From: Bacteroides ilei
Lineage (GTDB): Bacteria > Bacteroidota > Bacteroidia > Bacteroidales > Bacteroidaceae
Direction: 5' to 3'
NCBI RefSeq assembly: GCF_900128495.1
Contig: NZ_LT635801.1
Coordinates: forward strand, 3,064,691-3,128,690
DNA length: 64,000 nt
The first letter of the stretch is position 1; each line of letters begins with the position of its first letter. A model generated the notes under the pieces. The model was not told the DNA's origin. It worked only from the letters and a program-made list of their open reading frames with translations, and did no database searches. Shown one piece after another: positions 17,323-25,963 of this stretch. A program made the translations under genes and the position numbers.

Positions 17323-18609
17323 TTATTCGCTTTTTATTTTGTCTGTTACCGAATACAGAAAACGGTCGTACTTTTTCTTGCCGTCCCTATTTTCAAATTC
17401 AGCTTCTGCCACATTTAGATATACCGTTTTACCGTTAATTTTCCCTTTCAAATAAAAGAACCGTTTCACCTTATCTTTTCGTGCGTGACTTAATCTGTCA
17501 GATGTACTGACATAAACAGACTGTTTCAATACGTCGTCTAGATGTGCTAAATCGTCCGGTTTTAATACAGACGACCGCCCGAAGGTGTCACTGTATAAGT
17601 GCTTATTCCCTTCTTTGGTGAATCCGATACTTTTCTTTACCCCGTCAATCTCTAAAACAACCTTTTTCTTTAGTAACGGTTGCATTTCCTGAAGGTAGTG
17701 TTTGCGCTCAATGGCAGCCTGGGATTTGGCAATATCTCCGGCACATTCTTGAATTATCGGACAAGCAGCGCAAAGTTCGTTACTGGGTATCCTCGCCAGT
17801 TTAAGCCCGTTCTTTTTGCAGGTGGCGCACTTCTTGATCGTGTACGAGTTATAAGCCGGATAAGCCGCCCGCTGTTTGCCCGGATTGAAGCGGAACATTT
17901 CGGCGTATTTACCCTCGGTTGCCTTATCCCCGGCTTTCATAGCTTCTTTGCTGTCAGTTGCCTGGTATTTGGCGGCGCGTACCTTTTGGACGGTACAACG
18001 ACAGTTAAAACCATTCGGAGGATAATATTTGTCCCAGAACGGGTCAGAAGCCGGCAGCGTAATACCGTTCATTTCCTGATGTGCGGGGCGTACCTTCTTA
18101 TCCCCCGCTGTACGGTATTGGAGTAAATAACGACCCTCGCCGTCGTCCTGCTGTTCTTCCCACTTGGCAGCCATTTCCGCACTTTGCACGGCGAAATTGT
18201 ATTCAGTTTTCAAATAGTGTTTGTTGTAAGCCTCATTAATCTTTTGAACGTCATTTGAAAACTGTTCAAACGGCTTTAAATCGCCGTTTTCGTCCAGCAG
18301 CAGGTTTGCGGCTTCTTTCATTTCGTGAAAAGTCTTGAATCCGGAGAATACTCCGGCACTTTCCCGAAGGCTGGAGACCATCTCTTCCGACGGCGATTCC
18401 TGTATAATACCACGCTCAATGCCTTTTGAAAGGTAAGCCGCGGTTTCCTCGATCAATCGGCGGACCGGCTTTTCTTTCAACATGCCTGCTCCGAATATCC
18501 GCTTCCCGTGCAACCACTTGATCGCCTTTTCGAAGGCGGATTCAACACCCGACACGTCAGGGTAATCGTCAACGTCGGATAATTGCAGGTTTTCCTCCAG
18601 ATATAGCAA
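17323..18609 (-). CDS. Mu gpF-like head protein with C-terminal toxin-like domain
   Basis: A 428-residue head morphogenesis protein of the Mu gpF / SPP1 gp7 family. The signature FNCRCTV lies near residue 200. After a Cys-rich linker (CATCKKNG, CAACP) the last 110 residues look like a PBECR-type (phage Barnase-EndoU-colicin-RelE) nuclease module: HARKDKVKRFFYLKG and a terminal RFLYSVTDKIKS. The start is uncertain: 18609 is a TTG, and no ATG or GTG lies in frame for many codons upstream, where reading continues as SPDDYAGLHKR. It follows the portal gene by 38 bp. Confidence 0.78.
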   Translation of the reverse strand: MLYLEENLQLSDVDDYPDVSGVESAFEKAIKWLHGKRIFGAGMLKEKPVRRLIEETAAYLSKGIERGIIQESPSEEMVSSLRESAGVFSGFKTFHEMKEAANLLLDENGDLKPFEQFSNDVQKINEAYNKHYLKTEYNFAVQSAEMAAKWEEQQDDGEGRYLLQYRTAGDKKVRPAHQEMNGITLPASDPFWDKYYPPNGFNCRCTVQKVRAAKYQATDSKEAMKAGDKATEGKYAEMFRFNPGKQRAAYPAYNSYTIKKCATCKKNGLKLARIPSNELCAACPIIQECAGDIAKSQAAIERKHYLQEMQPLLKKKVVLEIDGVKKSIGFTKEGNKHLYSDTFGRSSVLKPDDLAHLDDVLKQSVYVSTSDRLSHARKDKVKRFFYLKGKINGKTVYLNVAEAEFENRDGKKKYDRFLYSVTDKIKSE

Positions 18610-18647
18610 ACCTATTCTTTTGTGCAGCCCGGCATAATCATCCGGGC

Positions 18648-19889
18648 TCAGTCGAAAAAAGGTTGTGCCAGTTGTGCGGAAGTGTCCGGAACAGTCTTTT
18701 TACCGATAATGGGAACGCCGTATTTGTCGATGAAATATTTCGGGTCAACCTCGTAGCGGTCAGCAATCATTTTTTCGTATTCCAACTGCTGTTCCGGTGT
18801 GTAGTCCACGCTGTCGTCCCATTCAAAGTGCAGCCCTTTTACCGGAAAACCGTGCTTTACCATGCGTGGCAGGAGCTGGTCGTTTACAATGTCTTTTACG
18901 AGGTCGGCATCCTTTTCGACCACATTCTCGAACACTTCCAAATGGACTTCCGACTGTGAGAGGCTGCTACCGTTGTCGATGGTCATTGTCTGGTTCAGGA
19001 TACCTTTTGACAGTTCCGAGTTGGCCCGATCAATACGTTTGTCATAGACGTTGAAGGCATCGCCCCGTGTAGTCTCCTTGATGTCAATATCGGTTCCGTC
19101 CGGGAACAGGCCCCATGCGGCCGCACCCATAGAGGCCAGCATGTTCTCTATCTGACTCCTGTCTTTCGGGTCTCGTGCCGTTGTTTTGGCGATACGGATT
19201 GGCATACCGAATATTTCCCCGAACTGGTCCCAATAGGCAAGCATATTCTTTTTCGGTATGGTTTGCGTTGCCGCTTTCAGGTATAAGCCCAAATCCTTCG
19301 GCTTACCGGCTTCCACCACCCAGTCGGCCATAGGTCCTTCCCGGTAAGGCATACCCAACCTCCATTCGTCGCTCTGTTCCCTGATGATTACGCCGTATTC
19401 CGGTATTACGTGCTTACGGTTCACCAGTTCCACGTTGGTATAACGCATTTCCCCGTCAATGCTCATTACGTCCCCCAACTGGATAAGTGAATGTCCCCAA
19501 TACCGGGAATCCAGTATATAACCGACCAGATCCTTGAACCAAACCGCCTCGAAAAGCCGGGTTGCGTTATCGTTCTGTTTTCCTTTGGCATCTACCAGTT
19601 TGAATCCTTTCTTCTGGACGAACCCCTTTCGCTGCTCAACACAGCCGACCAGGTGCAAGTCCACTTCCACATCGCGGTAGATGTCATACAGCCGTCCGCG
19701 TCGTGGGTTTTCGATGTCGATAGCCTGTTGCCACGCCTGACGCCATGAGCGCATATCCTTTTGCGTCAAGGCTTCGGCCTGGAGCTTCAGTTCTACCGTC
19801 AGCGACTGAAGCCGACGACGGTCTTTTGCCGATGCCAGGTTGAACCCTCCAATCTTCATGCCTGGATTATATTTGTTTCTTTTTGCCAT
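18648..19889 (-). CDS. Portal protein (DUF935, Mu gp29-like)
   Basis: A 413-residue portal protein forming the dodecameric DNA channel of the head. It matches the Mu gp29 / DUF935 family in the middle region (KKNMLAYWDQFGEIFGMPIR) and the LSKGILNQTMT motif. It lies just before gpF, as in Mu, and 4 bp after the gp36-like gene. Confidence 0.88.
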   Translation of the reverse strand: MAKRNKYNPGMKIGGFNLASAKDRRRLQSLTVELKLQAEALTQKDMRSWRQAWQQAIDIENPRRGRLYDIYRDVEVDLHLVGCVEQRKGFVQKKGFKLVDAKGKQNDNATRLFEAVWFKDLVGYILDSRYWGHSLIQLGDVMSIDGEMRYTNVELVNRKHVIPEYGVIIREQSDEWRLGMPYREGPMADWVVEAGKPKDLGLYLKAATQTIPKKNMLAYWDQFGEIFGMPIRIAKTTARDPKDRSQIENMLASMGAAAWGLFPDGTDIDIKETTRGDAFNVYDKRIDRANSELSKGILNQTMTIDNGSSLSQSEVHLEVFENVVEKDADLVKDIVNDQLLPRMVKHGFPVKGLHFEWDDSVDYTPEQQLEYEKMIADRYEVDPKYFIDKYGVPIIGKKTVPDTSAQLAQPFFD

Positions 19890-19892
19890 AAT

Positions 19893-20312
19893 CTACCATA
19901 TATAAGTATTTTGTCTTCCGGAACCCCATTTGACAGGGTTGTTCACGTCTTCCTCGCCATCTTCTCCGGTTACGGTGGGAAGGTCAGGAATTATCTTACC
20001 CGCCTGCACACCTTCCAGCCATTTGATGGCAAGTTCGTAACGTTCTTTCCTTATTTCGTGCCCCATCTTGTTTGGCAGCCACGCAGAAAGATGGTACAAG
20101 GATACGTCGCAGGTACGGAGCACGATAATATTATTCCGCTCGCTCCCGGAGGCGGCGAAAATCTTCTTCACATCGTACCGGCTTCTTAGATAGCCGGACA
20201 CTTCCTCAATGGCCATCCGTTCGGCGGTTTCCCGTTTTTCCTCCGAACATTGCTGTAATACGTTTAGCGCCGTATTACTGGCCACGATATAATCTTCTTC
20301 GGTCAAAAACAT
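19893..20312 (-). CDS. Mu gp36-like protein (DUF1320)
   Basis: A 139-residue protein with the DUF1320 pattern: an N-terminal MFLTEEDY, then AIEEVSGYLRSRYDV and a conserved-type RTCDVSLYHLSAW. In Mu, gp36 belongs to the neck region. Here it precedes the portal gene rather than following the capsid gene, so the head genes are rearranged relative to Mu. Confidence 0.72.
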   Translation of the reverse strand: MFLTEEDYIVASNTALNVLQQCSEEKRETAERMAIEEVSGYLRSRYDVKKIFAASGSERNNIIVLRTCDVSLYHLSAWLPNKMGHEIRKERYELAIKWLEGVQAGKIIPDLPTVTGEDGEEDVNNPVKWGSGRQNTYIW

Positions 20313-20316
20313 AGGC

Positions 20317-20547
20317 TTACCCGGTTATAAGGATTGCTTTCTTCTCCAGATCCTGAATGGTTGTACCCTTACGGAATTTCCTTTGGGTAATCATCTTTTT
20401 CAGTTCCTGTTTGGAATATACCTTAGGAATACCTGCCACCATAAGGACAAGATACCGGCGTTTGCTAACTCTGGAAAGTTCTTCTGCCAAGCGAATGGCA
20501 CGTTTTATTCTGTAACCCAGAATGAGATCTTTAATAAACTGTTTCAT
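20317..20547 (-). CDS. Small protein between terminase and gp36
   Basis: A 76-residue, very basic protein (MKQFIKDLILGYRIKR). The start at 20547 abuts the terL stop at 20549. It was missed by simple reading because a longer frame runs upstream through terL. Function unknown. Confidence 0.6.
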   Translation of the reverse strand: MKQFIKDLILGYRIKRAIRLAEELSRVSKRRYLVLMVAGIPKVYSKQELKKMITQRKFRKGTTIQDLEKKAILITG

Positions 20548-20548
20548 C

Positions 20549-22093
20549 TTACCATATATTTTTAGGAGACCGGCGTGTGCCGATGCTCGGTTTAAACTTC
20601 TGTATTCTTGAATGCTTCTGTAATACATTGATTGCACCTTCATCTGCGTCGGGACCATCATCGTGTGTGCTGCTGCCCTTTTCGATTGAAAGTGTCTGTT
20701 CGATACCCGCCAGCATGTCCGGATCATTCTGTAAATCCTCGTTGTAAAAGACAAAACCGCGTTCCCAAAGCGGCGATACCGCTTCGATACGCTGGAACTT
20801 GTCCGGCTTTTTGCGCTTGTCGGCCTGTATGGGTAACTGGTATCCGCGAAGGTTTCCTTCTTCCTCGAAATCGTCAAGCAAGGTGTCTTGCAGGAAATTC
20901 GCCTCTATCATGTATTTGCAGATAACCCCTTCCGGCAGGCTTTCGTGTAAGTCATAGAACCAGCGTACCATTTCCGCAACGGAACATTGCCGGACAAAAG
21001 CGCGGATATGGTGCAGTTCTGTTCCGGCTTTGCCCCAAACCTTGATGGCTTTGTAGTCGTTCTTTGTAGAGCCTTTGAATGAGGGGTCGCAATAGGCGAC
21101 AATTTCATCGTACTTGTCGAGCGGCAATATCTTTTTCCACCGAATCCAGTCTTTACGAAATACGGAACCTTCCTTAATCGGGTTGTTCATGTATTCCTTC
21201 TCAAAGGCCCGGTAGCCCATGAACTCGCGCTTTTCCTGAATACGTTCAGGAGTCCAGTATTCCGGCCATGCCGATTTGCCGTTCTTGTCCAGGACGTTAA
21301 CCTGGCTTACTTCTACGCCTTTTGATGCGGCTATGTTTGCCAATACGCTGCATTTGCTGATAAGGTTACCCACCATGATAAAACGCCCGCCTTCGGCCCC
21401 GAACGCTCCGAAAAGGGCCTCTTTCACCCATTCGGTCAGTTTACGGACACGGCTGTCGTTCTCACATAGTTCGTCGTCGTCGAGGTCGTCGATAACGATA
21501 TAGTCCGGTCGTCGGTTCCGGTAACGGAGACCACGCGGCGACTGGCCACGACCTCGAGCAAAGAAGGCTACGCCGTCGGAGGTTACAAACTCGCCATCCT
21601 GCCAGTTCCCGGCATTGTATTTGGTTCCGAAGTCGTGTGTATATCGTTTGTTGTATTGTAGTTCTGCCTGAATGTCGCCAAGCAAGGTGCAGGCGGCATC
21701 CTCTGACTTGCCCACCAATACCATAACGTTTATTTCACGTCGCTTCTGTGCCATGAGCCACATCGGGATCATGACGTCCATGTGGGTAGATTTAGCCTGT
21801 CCACGTGCCCATTTGAAAACAGCCTTCAATGTCCGGCGTTTCAGTATCTTTTTCGCCGCCTCAATATGGTGCTTTGCGGAAGGGATAACTTTGCCAGTTT
21901 CGCTGTCGGTACAATAATGCGGAAAGTAATATTCTACGAAATAGGCGTAGTCTTTCCGGGCGCGGCTGATGCGTTCCATCTGCTCGGCCTTTGTTTCGGC
22001 CGTGTTGACGGTGGAAAAGTTCTGGATGGTCTCGCAAAGCTGCTTCCACCTTTTCAATGCTTCTTTCTGACTTATCTGTGTCGCCATATACAT
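20549..22093 (-). CDS. Terminase large subunit (Mu gp28-like)
   Basis: The 514-residue DNA-packaging motor. The ATPase centre has a Walker-A-like ARGQAKST at 96-103 and a Walker B-like YIVIDDLDDDEL. The C-terminal nuclease region includes AYCDPSFKG (first acidic residue) and HDDGPDADEG (last). Start alternatives are 22093 and 22087. It follows terS by 7 bp. Confidence 0.92.
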   Translation of the reverse strand: MYMATQISQKEALKRWKQLCETIQNFSTVNTAETKAEQMERISRARKDYAYFVEYYFPHYCTDSETGKVIPSAKHHIEAAKKILKRRTLKAVFKWARGQAKSTHMDVMIPMWLMAQKRREINVMVLVGKSEDAACTLLGDIQAELQYNKRYTHDFGTKYNAGNWQDGEFVTSDGVAFFARGRGQSPRGLRYRNRRPDYIVIDDLDDDELCENDSRVRKLTEWVKEALFGAFGAEGGRFIMVGNLISKCSVLANIAASKGVEVSQVNVLDKNGKSAWPEYWTPERIQEKREFMGYRAFEKEYMNNPIKEGSVFRKDWIRWKKILPLDKYDEIVAYCDPSFKGSTKNDYKAIKVWGKAGTELHHIRAFVRQCSVAEMVRWFYDLHESLPEGVICKYMIEANFLQDTLLDDFEEEGNLRGYQLPIQADKRKKPDKFQRIEAVSPLWERGFVFYNEDLQNDPDMLAGIEQTLSIEKGSSTHDDGPDADEGAINVLQKHSRIQKFKPSIGTRRSPKNIW

Positions 22094-22100
22094 TTATATA

Positions 22101-22556
22101 TTATAGCCCCGGATTTTCGGCCGAAACCTGTTCCGCGATAAATATATCCTGGTAGCGGTTGGTCATTTTCAGGAAATCCACCGTCAGTTCTTTATCTATC
22201 TGGGTACGTGCTACCAACCAGTTGTTATAGGAAGTAAGCACCTCGATAATAGTCGTGGCGTTGGTGCGCTTGTCTATCTTCTCGATGCTGGCTGCCAGCT
22301 TTGCCATTTCGTCGGCTGTCATATCCCCACTCTCCAGCCTTTCGTCAGCCTTCCTCATAATTTTCGCCACAAGCTCCTTACGGGTGATAGACTTGGCTGT
22401 GCGTAGCGCGTCCCAGCCACCATCATTAACCCACTTGTTTATTGTTACGCGGGAAACTCCGACTTTTTCGGCAACCAGTTTTTGTGTATCTCCATTCAAG
22501 TAATAGAGCCTTGCCAGTTCCTTCGTTTTTTCAAGTTCTTTCTTTGATGTTGCCAT
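22101..22556 (-). CDS. Terminase small subunit (DUF1804-like)
   Basis: A 151-residue DNA-binding terminase subunit. The N-terminal HTH (LYYLNGDTQKLVAEKVGVSR, then VTINKWV) recognises packaging DNA; the C-terminal half is coiled coil for oligomerisation. First gene of the leftward late operon, about 20 bp from the proposed promoter at 22579-22609. Confidence 0.85.
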   Translation of the reverse strand: MATSKKELEKTKELARLYYLNGDTQKLVAEKVGVSRVTINKWVNDGGWDALRTAKSITRKELVAKIMRKADERLESGDMTADEMAKLAASIEKIDKRTNATTIIEVLTSYNNWLVARTQIDKELTVDFLKMTNRYQDIFIAEQVSAENPGL

Positions 22557-22578
22557 AAAATTGATATTAGCTTTTCAG

Positions 22579-22609
22579 CAAAATTGTAAAGGAAATCGTG
22601 CTTCGGCAA
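22579..22609 (-). promoter_or_regulatory. Leftward late promoter (head operon)
   Basis: On the minus strand TTG (22607-22609) and CAATTTTG (22579-22586; one mismatch from TAnnTTTG) are 20 bp apart. It would drive terS through the gp37-like gene. The mismatch in -7 fits a promoter needing an activator. Confidence 0.45.
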
Positions 22610-22623
22610 TTAAGAATGTAGTC

Positions 22624-22664
22624 GTTACATAGAAGTGTGTAACCATTACATAGAAGTGTGTAAC
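22624..22664. repeat. Two palindromic 21-bp repeats between late promoters
   Basis: GTTACATAGAAGTGTGTAAC (22624-22643) and the same with A for the first G (22645-22664). Each has 6-bp dyad arms, GTTACA/TGTAAC, around 8 bp; centres are 21 bp, two helical turns, apart. They lie directly upstream of both divergent promoters, ideal for a shared activator. Confidence 0.75.
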
Positions 22665-22678
22665 CATTGCGCTCTTAT

Positions 22679-22709
22679 TTTGACAGGTGTATTTACAATA
22701 ATATGTTTG
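22679..22709 (+). promoter_or_regulatory. Rightward late promoter
   Basis: TTTG (22679-22682) and TATGTTTG (22702-22709) with 19 bp between TTG and -7, a near-ideal Bacteroidetes promoter. The palindromic repeats end 15 bp upstream of it. The protease gene begins at 22731. Confidence 0.65.
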
Positions 22710-22730
22710 CGACAATCAACGAACAAACGA

Positions 22731-23678
22731 ATGGCAAAAAGAATAGTAATAAGCGATGAGTCGGTAAACTGCTACGGAACGTGGATCAGCACGGCGGGAA
22801 TGGATATTTCCCAATATGAGAGGAATCCGGTACTGCTCTGGATGCACTGGCGTGGTGTGATAATCGGCTGCATCAAAGATGTGAAGAAAGAGGAAGGGCG
22901 GGTGACGGGAGAGCCCTGGTTTGACGAAGTGCGCGAGGAGTCCAAACAGGCGAAGGCGCAGTGGGAAAAGGGCACACTGCGTATGGCTTCTGCTAATGTG
23001 GATGTACTGGAATACAGCGACGCTCCGGAGCTTATCAAGCCCGGACAGTATCGTGCGACCGTCACCCGCAGCAAGCTGACTGAGGTCAGTATGGTGGACA
23101 TCGGTGGTAATGACAATGCTCTGCCGCTTATATTGAACGCTGACGGAAAAGAATTGAAACTGGTAGCCGGAGAGGACTCGGAAAACCTTCCGCTGCTTAT
23201 TAATAACACTCAAAAATCAGACGAAAAGATGGATTTTAAAGCAATCGCCCTGAAACTTGGGCTGCCGGAAACGGCAACGGAAAAAGAAATCCTTTCCACA
23301 ATCGAAGTGCTGTTGGGTTATAAAACTGCCAACGAACAGTTGAGAAAGGAAAAGGAAGAAATTAGGCTGGCCGGTATTACCACCGCGGTAGAAAATGCCA
23401 TTAACGAACGTCGTATCACGGCCGAGAAAAAGAACCATTTTGTCGAGCTCGGCAAAAAGGTCGGCCTTGAAACTTTGAAGATAACCTTCGAAGCCATGAC
23501 ACCGGCGCAGAAACCAACTGACGTGATCCGACTTTCCGGTGGAAATTCCGCTTCTGCCGAGTGGAAGAAATTATCAGACGTTCCGGCCGACAAAATTATT
23601 GAACTGAGAACAAACGACAAAGCCACTTATATGAAGCTGTATAAGGCTGAATATGGTGTGGACTGTCCTAATTATTAA
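22731..23678 (+). CDS. Prohead protease / scaffold protein (Mu gpI-like)
   Basis: A 315-residue protein that matures the capsid. The N-terminal half is protease-like (NPVLLWMHWRGVIIGCIKDV, then a SKLTEVSMVDIGGN segment with Ser); the C-terminal half is a coiled-coil scaffold (NEQLRKEKEEIRLAGITTAV). An in-frame upstream extension to 22635 would run through the promoter, so I use the ATG at 22731. It precedes the major capsid gene, as in Mu. Confidence 0.8.
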   Translation: MAKRIVISDESVNCYGTWISTAGMDISQYERNPVLLWMHWRGVIIGCIKDVKKEEGRVTGEPWFDEVREESKQAKAQWEKGTLRMASANVDVLEYSDAPELIKPGQYRATVTRSKLTEVSMVDIGGNDNALPLILNADGKELKLVAGEDSENLPLLINNTQKSDEKMDFKAIALKLGLPETATEKEILSTIEVLLGYKTANEQLRKEKEEIRLAGITTAVENAINERRITAEKKNHFVELGKKVGLETLKITFEAMTPAQKPTDVIRLSGGNSASAEWKKLSDVPADKIIELRTNDKATYMKLYKAEYGVDCPNY

Positions 23679-23702
23679 TCAATCAAACAAATCAAAAAAC
23701 AA

Positions 23703-24764
23703 ATGGAATCAAAAGGAATCAAAGCTATTACAGCCCTGCTGTTTAATGCGGTGATGGGCGTTATGGTTGCCGCCGTGATGGGCGTTCCGGCTATGGCCGG
23801 AGCCGCTACCGCTGTCAGCGTATCATTAGTGGCCGGTCCTTTCTTGCCTTCCGGAGCACTTTGCGAAGGGGTGCTGACCGAGGTATGGACTGGCGAATTA
23901 ATCAAAACACTTCGTGCCGGTGATGTGGCAACCTTTCTTGACGGACTGCCGGACTATTCGCAGTATGCTGAGAATGACGTAATCCACATGATTGATGTCG
24001 GCGGTGATCCGGAAGTGCTGGTCAATAACACGACCTACCCTTTGGCAGTACAGGATATTACTGATACCGACGCGGTGTTCTCCCTGGATAAGTTCCAAAC
24101 CAAGCCGACACCGGTAACGGACGATGAACTGTACGCTTCTTCCTACGACAAGATGTCGAGCTTGAAGGAACGCCACGCAGACGCGATCAAGGAAAAGAAG
24201 TATGCCAAGGCCATCCATGCGTTGGCACCTGACTCCAATGCGGAAAAGACTCCGGTACTTAAAACCACGGGGGAAGTTGTCGGCGGCGGCACAACGGGCA
24301 GACGTCGCCTCCAGATGTCGGATATTATCGCCCTGAAAGATAAATTTGACAAAATGAAAGTTCCTGTACAGGGCCGTCGCCTGGTATTATGCTCGGATCA
24401 CGTGAATGACCTGCTGCTGACCGACCAGAAGTTCAAGGACCAGTATTATAACTATACGACCGGAAAGATTGCCAACCTGTACGGCTTTGAGGTGTACGAG
24501 TATTCAGACAATCCGGTGTACAAGGTGGCCGGAACAAAGGTCGCTTTCGGTACGGCTGCATCGGCCAATGAGTACCAGGCATCCGTGGCGTTCTACACCA
24601 AGCGTGTATTCAAGGCGTCCGGAAGTACAAAGATGTACTATTCCGAGGCCAAGACAGACCCGCTGAACCAGCGTAGCCTTGTGAATTTCCGTCACTATTT
24701 CATCGTGCTCCCGAAGAAGAAAGAGGCGATGGGCGCTATCATGTCGGAATATAAAGCATCCTGA
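23703..24764 (+). CDS. Major capsid protein (HK97-like fold)
   Basis: A 353-residue major head subunit. The first 45 residues are unusually hydrophobic (LLFNAVMGVMVAAVMGVPAM). The remainder has the E-loop/P-domain character, with the GGGTTGRRRLQ turn and the CSDHVNDLLL helix. It sits between protease and lysis genes. The stop overlaps the start of the muramidase gene. Confidence 0.82.
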   Translation: MESKGIKAITALLFNAVMGVMVAAVMGVPAMAGAATAVSVSLVAGPFLPSGALCEGVLTEVWTGELIKTLRAGDVATFLDGLPDYSQYAENDVIHMIDVGGDPEVLVNNTTYPLAVQDITDTDAVFSLDKFQTKPTPVTDDELYASSYDKMSSLKERHADAIKEKKYAKAIHALAPDSNAEKTPVLKTTGEVVGGGTTGRRRLQMSDIIALKDKFDKMKVPVQGRRLVLCSDHVNDLLLTDQKFKDQYYNYTTGKIANLYGFEVYEYSDNPVYKVAGTKVAFGTAASANEYQASVAFYTKRVFKASGSTKMYYSEAKTDPLNQRSLVNFRHYFIVLPKKKEAMGAIMSEYKAS

Positions 24765-25180
24765 TGATGGCACCGCGAGGAATCAGAAACTGTAATCCCG
24801 GTAACATCCGAAATTCGGATGCTACCGATTGGAAAGGGGAAGTCCCGGCCGGAGCAAAGAAGGATAATTCCTTCGAAGAGTTCAAGGATATGGCGCATGG
24901 CTACCGTGCCCTGATCAAACTGTTGCAGAACTACCGCCGGAAATATGGCTTGCAGAGCATTGCCGATTTTATTAGCCGGTGGGCTCCACGAACCGAAAAC
25001 AATACCTCGGGTTATATCACCCGCGTATGTCGGGAAATGCAGGTTCCGACAACTTATGTTCCGGACGTGGAGGATAAGGGTACAATGTGTGCGCTGGCCG
25101 CTGCTATAAGTGTGGTTGAAAACGGTATCCCGGCTGTCATGGCCGACGTGGAAGCCGGCTGGGAATTGTTGAACGAATAA
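24764..25180 (+). CDS. Putative endolysin, muramidase-like
   Basis: A 138-residue protein beginning RGIRNCNPGNIR, the signature of a phage virion-associated muramidase/structural P5-like family in Bacteroidetes. It contains AHGYRALIKLL and a TSGYITRVC segment. It probably cleaves peptidoglycan at lysis. It overlaps the capsid stop by 1 bp; the two candidate starts are 24764 and 24767. Confidence 0.68.
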   Translation: MMAPRGIRNCNPGNIRNSDATDWKGEVPAGAKKDNSFEEFKDMAHGYRALIKLLQNYRRKYGLQSIADFISRWAPRTENNTSGYITRVCREMQVPTTYVPDVEDKGTMCALAAAISVVENGIPAVMADVEAGWELLNE

Positions 25181-25202
25181 TAAGAACACTTGTAAAATCA
25201 GA

Positions 25203-25586
25203 ATGGAACCTTTAGAGATTATTTCCTTAGTAGCTGCAATCATTACCGCACCGTTAAGCTCGTGGCTTACGGCTAAACTTCTGCGCAAGAAGTACGACGC
25301 TGAAGTCGATGGCCTTCGGGCGCAGGTAGAAGCCTCCAAGGCGGATACGCGCGGCGACGAACTGGCAAATGTCAAAGAAGCGATGTCCATTCTGATGGAA
25401 CAGGTCGTTGAACCTCTAAAGAAGGAAATCAATGCGATACGTAAAGAACTGGCACGGCTTCGCCGGGCTGTCGAAAAGGCGAACCGCTGCCCTTTTGCCG
25501 ATCATGCTGATGCTTGCCCTGTGCTGTATGAATTGCGCAGGGCCGAAGATGTCGAAGGGCACGCACGTGAGCCAACCGGTGCCTGA
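25203..25586 (+). CDS. Membrane-anchored coiled-coil lysis protein
   Basis: A 127-residue protein with an N-terminal transmembrane segment (residues 5-26, IISLVAAIITAPLSSWL) followed by a long coiled coil to residue 95 and a Cys-containing tail. The type could be a holin or an inner-membrane spanin. Its last 155 bp are shared, in another frame, with the next gene, as with Rz/Rz1. Confidence 0.6.
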   Translation: MEPLEIISLVAAIITAPLSSWLTAKLLRKKYDAEVDGLRAQVEASKADTRGDELANVKEAMSILMEQVVEPLKKEINAIRKELARLRRAVEKANRCPFADHADACPVLYELRRAEDVEGHAREPTGA

Positions 25587-25962
25587 ACCGGTGATGAGGG
25601 AGCGCCTTGTGCCTGTCTATCTTTCGCCTGACTCCGCACTGCTGACCGCCCTGTTTGAATGCGACAGCACAGGCCGCGTCCTTATGCAGGAGGTGGAGGA
25701 ACTGAAAGGAAAGACAATGGAAACCGACCTGTCCTTCAAGGACGGGAAACTGGACTACAAGGCGAAAGCCGTCCCCGATACGGTTTATGTGCCCGGCAAG
25801 GATTCAATCATCTATGTGCCGCAGGAGGTAAAGGTCGAGGTGGAAGTGAACCGTCTTACCTGGTGGCAGGAAACGTGGATGCGGATCGGGAAAATATCAA
25901 TTTCAATCCTGGCGCTGCTGCTTGGTTTGAAAGGTGTTCGAAAACTATTAAAACGCGATTAA
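25432..25962 (+). CDS. Lipoprotein with C-terminal TM segment, spanin-like
   Basis: A 176-residue protein whose start lies inside the preceding ORF. The N-terminus is a signal with a Lys/Arg-rich region, a hydrophobic core (ALLPIMLMLALCC) and Cys at 31, 32 and 35; the exact lipid-bearing Cys is unclear. The C-terminus carries a membrane span (about 150-168, ISISILALLLGLKG). A lipidated N-terminus plus C-terminal TM is the layout of a unimolecular spanin that links inner and outer membranes at lysis. Confidence 0.6.
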   Translation: MRYVKNWHGFAGLSKRRTAALLPIMLMLALCCMNCAGPKMSKGTHVSQPVPEPVMRERLVPVYLSPDSALLTALFECDSTGRVLMQEVEELKGKTMETDLSFKDGKLDYKAKAVPDTVYVPGKDSIIYVPQEVKVEVEVNRLTWWQETWMRIGKISISILALLLGLKGVRKLLKRD

Positions 25963-25963
25963 T

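Noticed and set aside
22624-22664. Tandem 21-bp repeats as a CRISPR fragment
   Set aside because: Only two units, adjoining with no spacer, and palindromic; better as regulatory sites.
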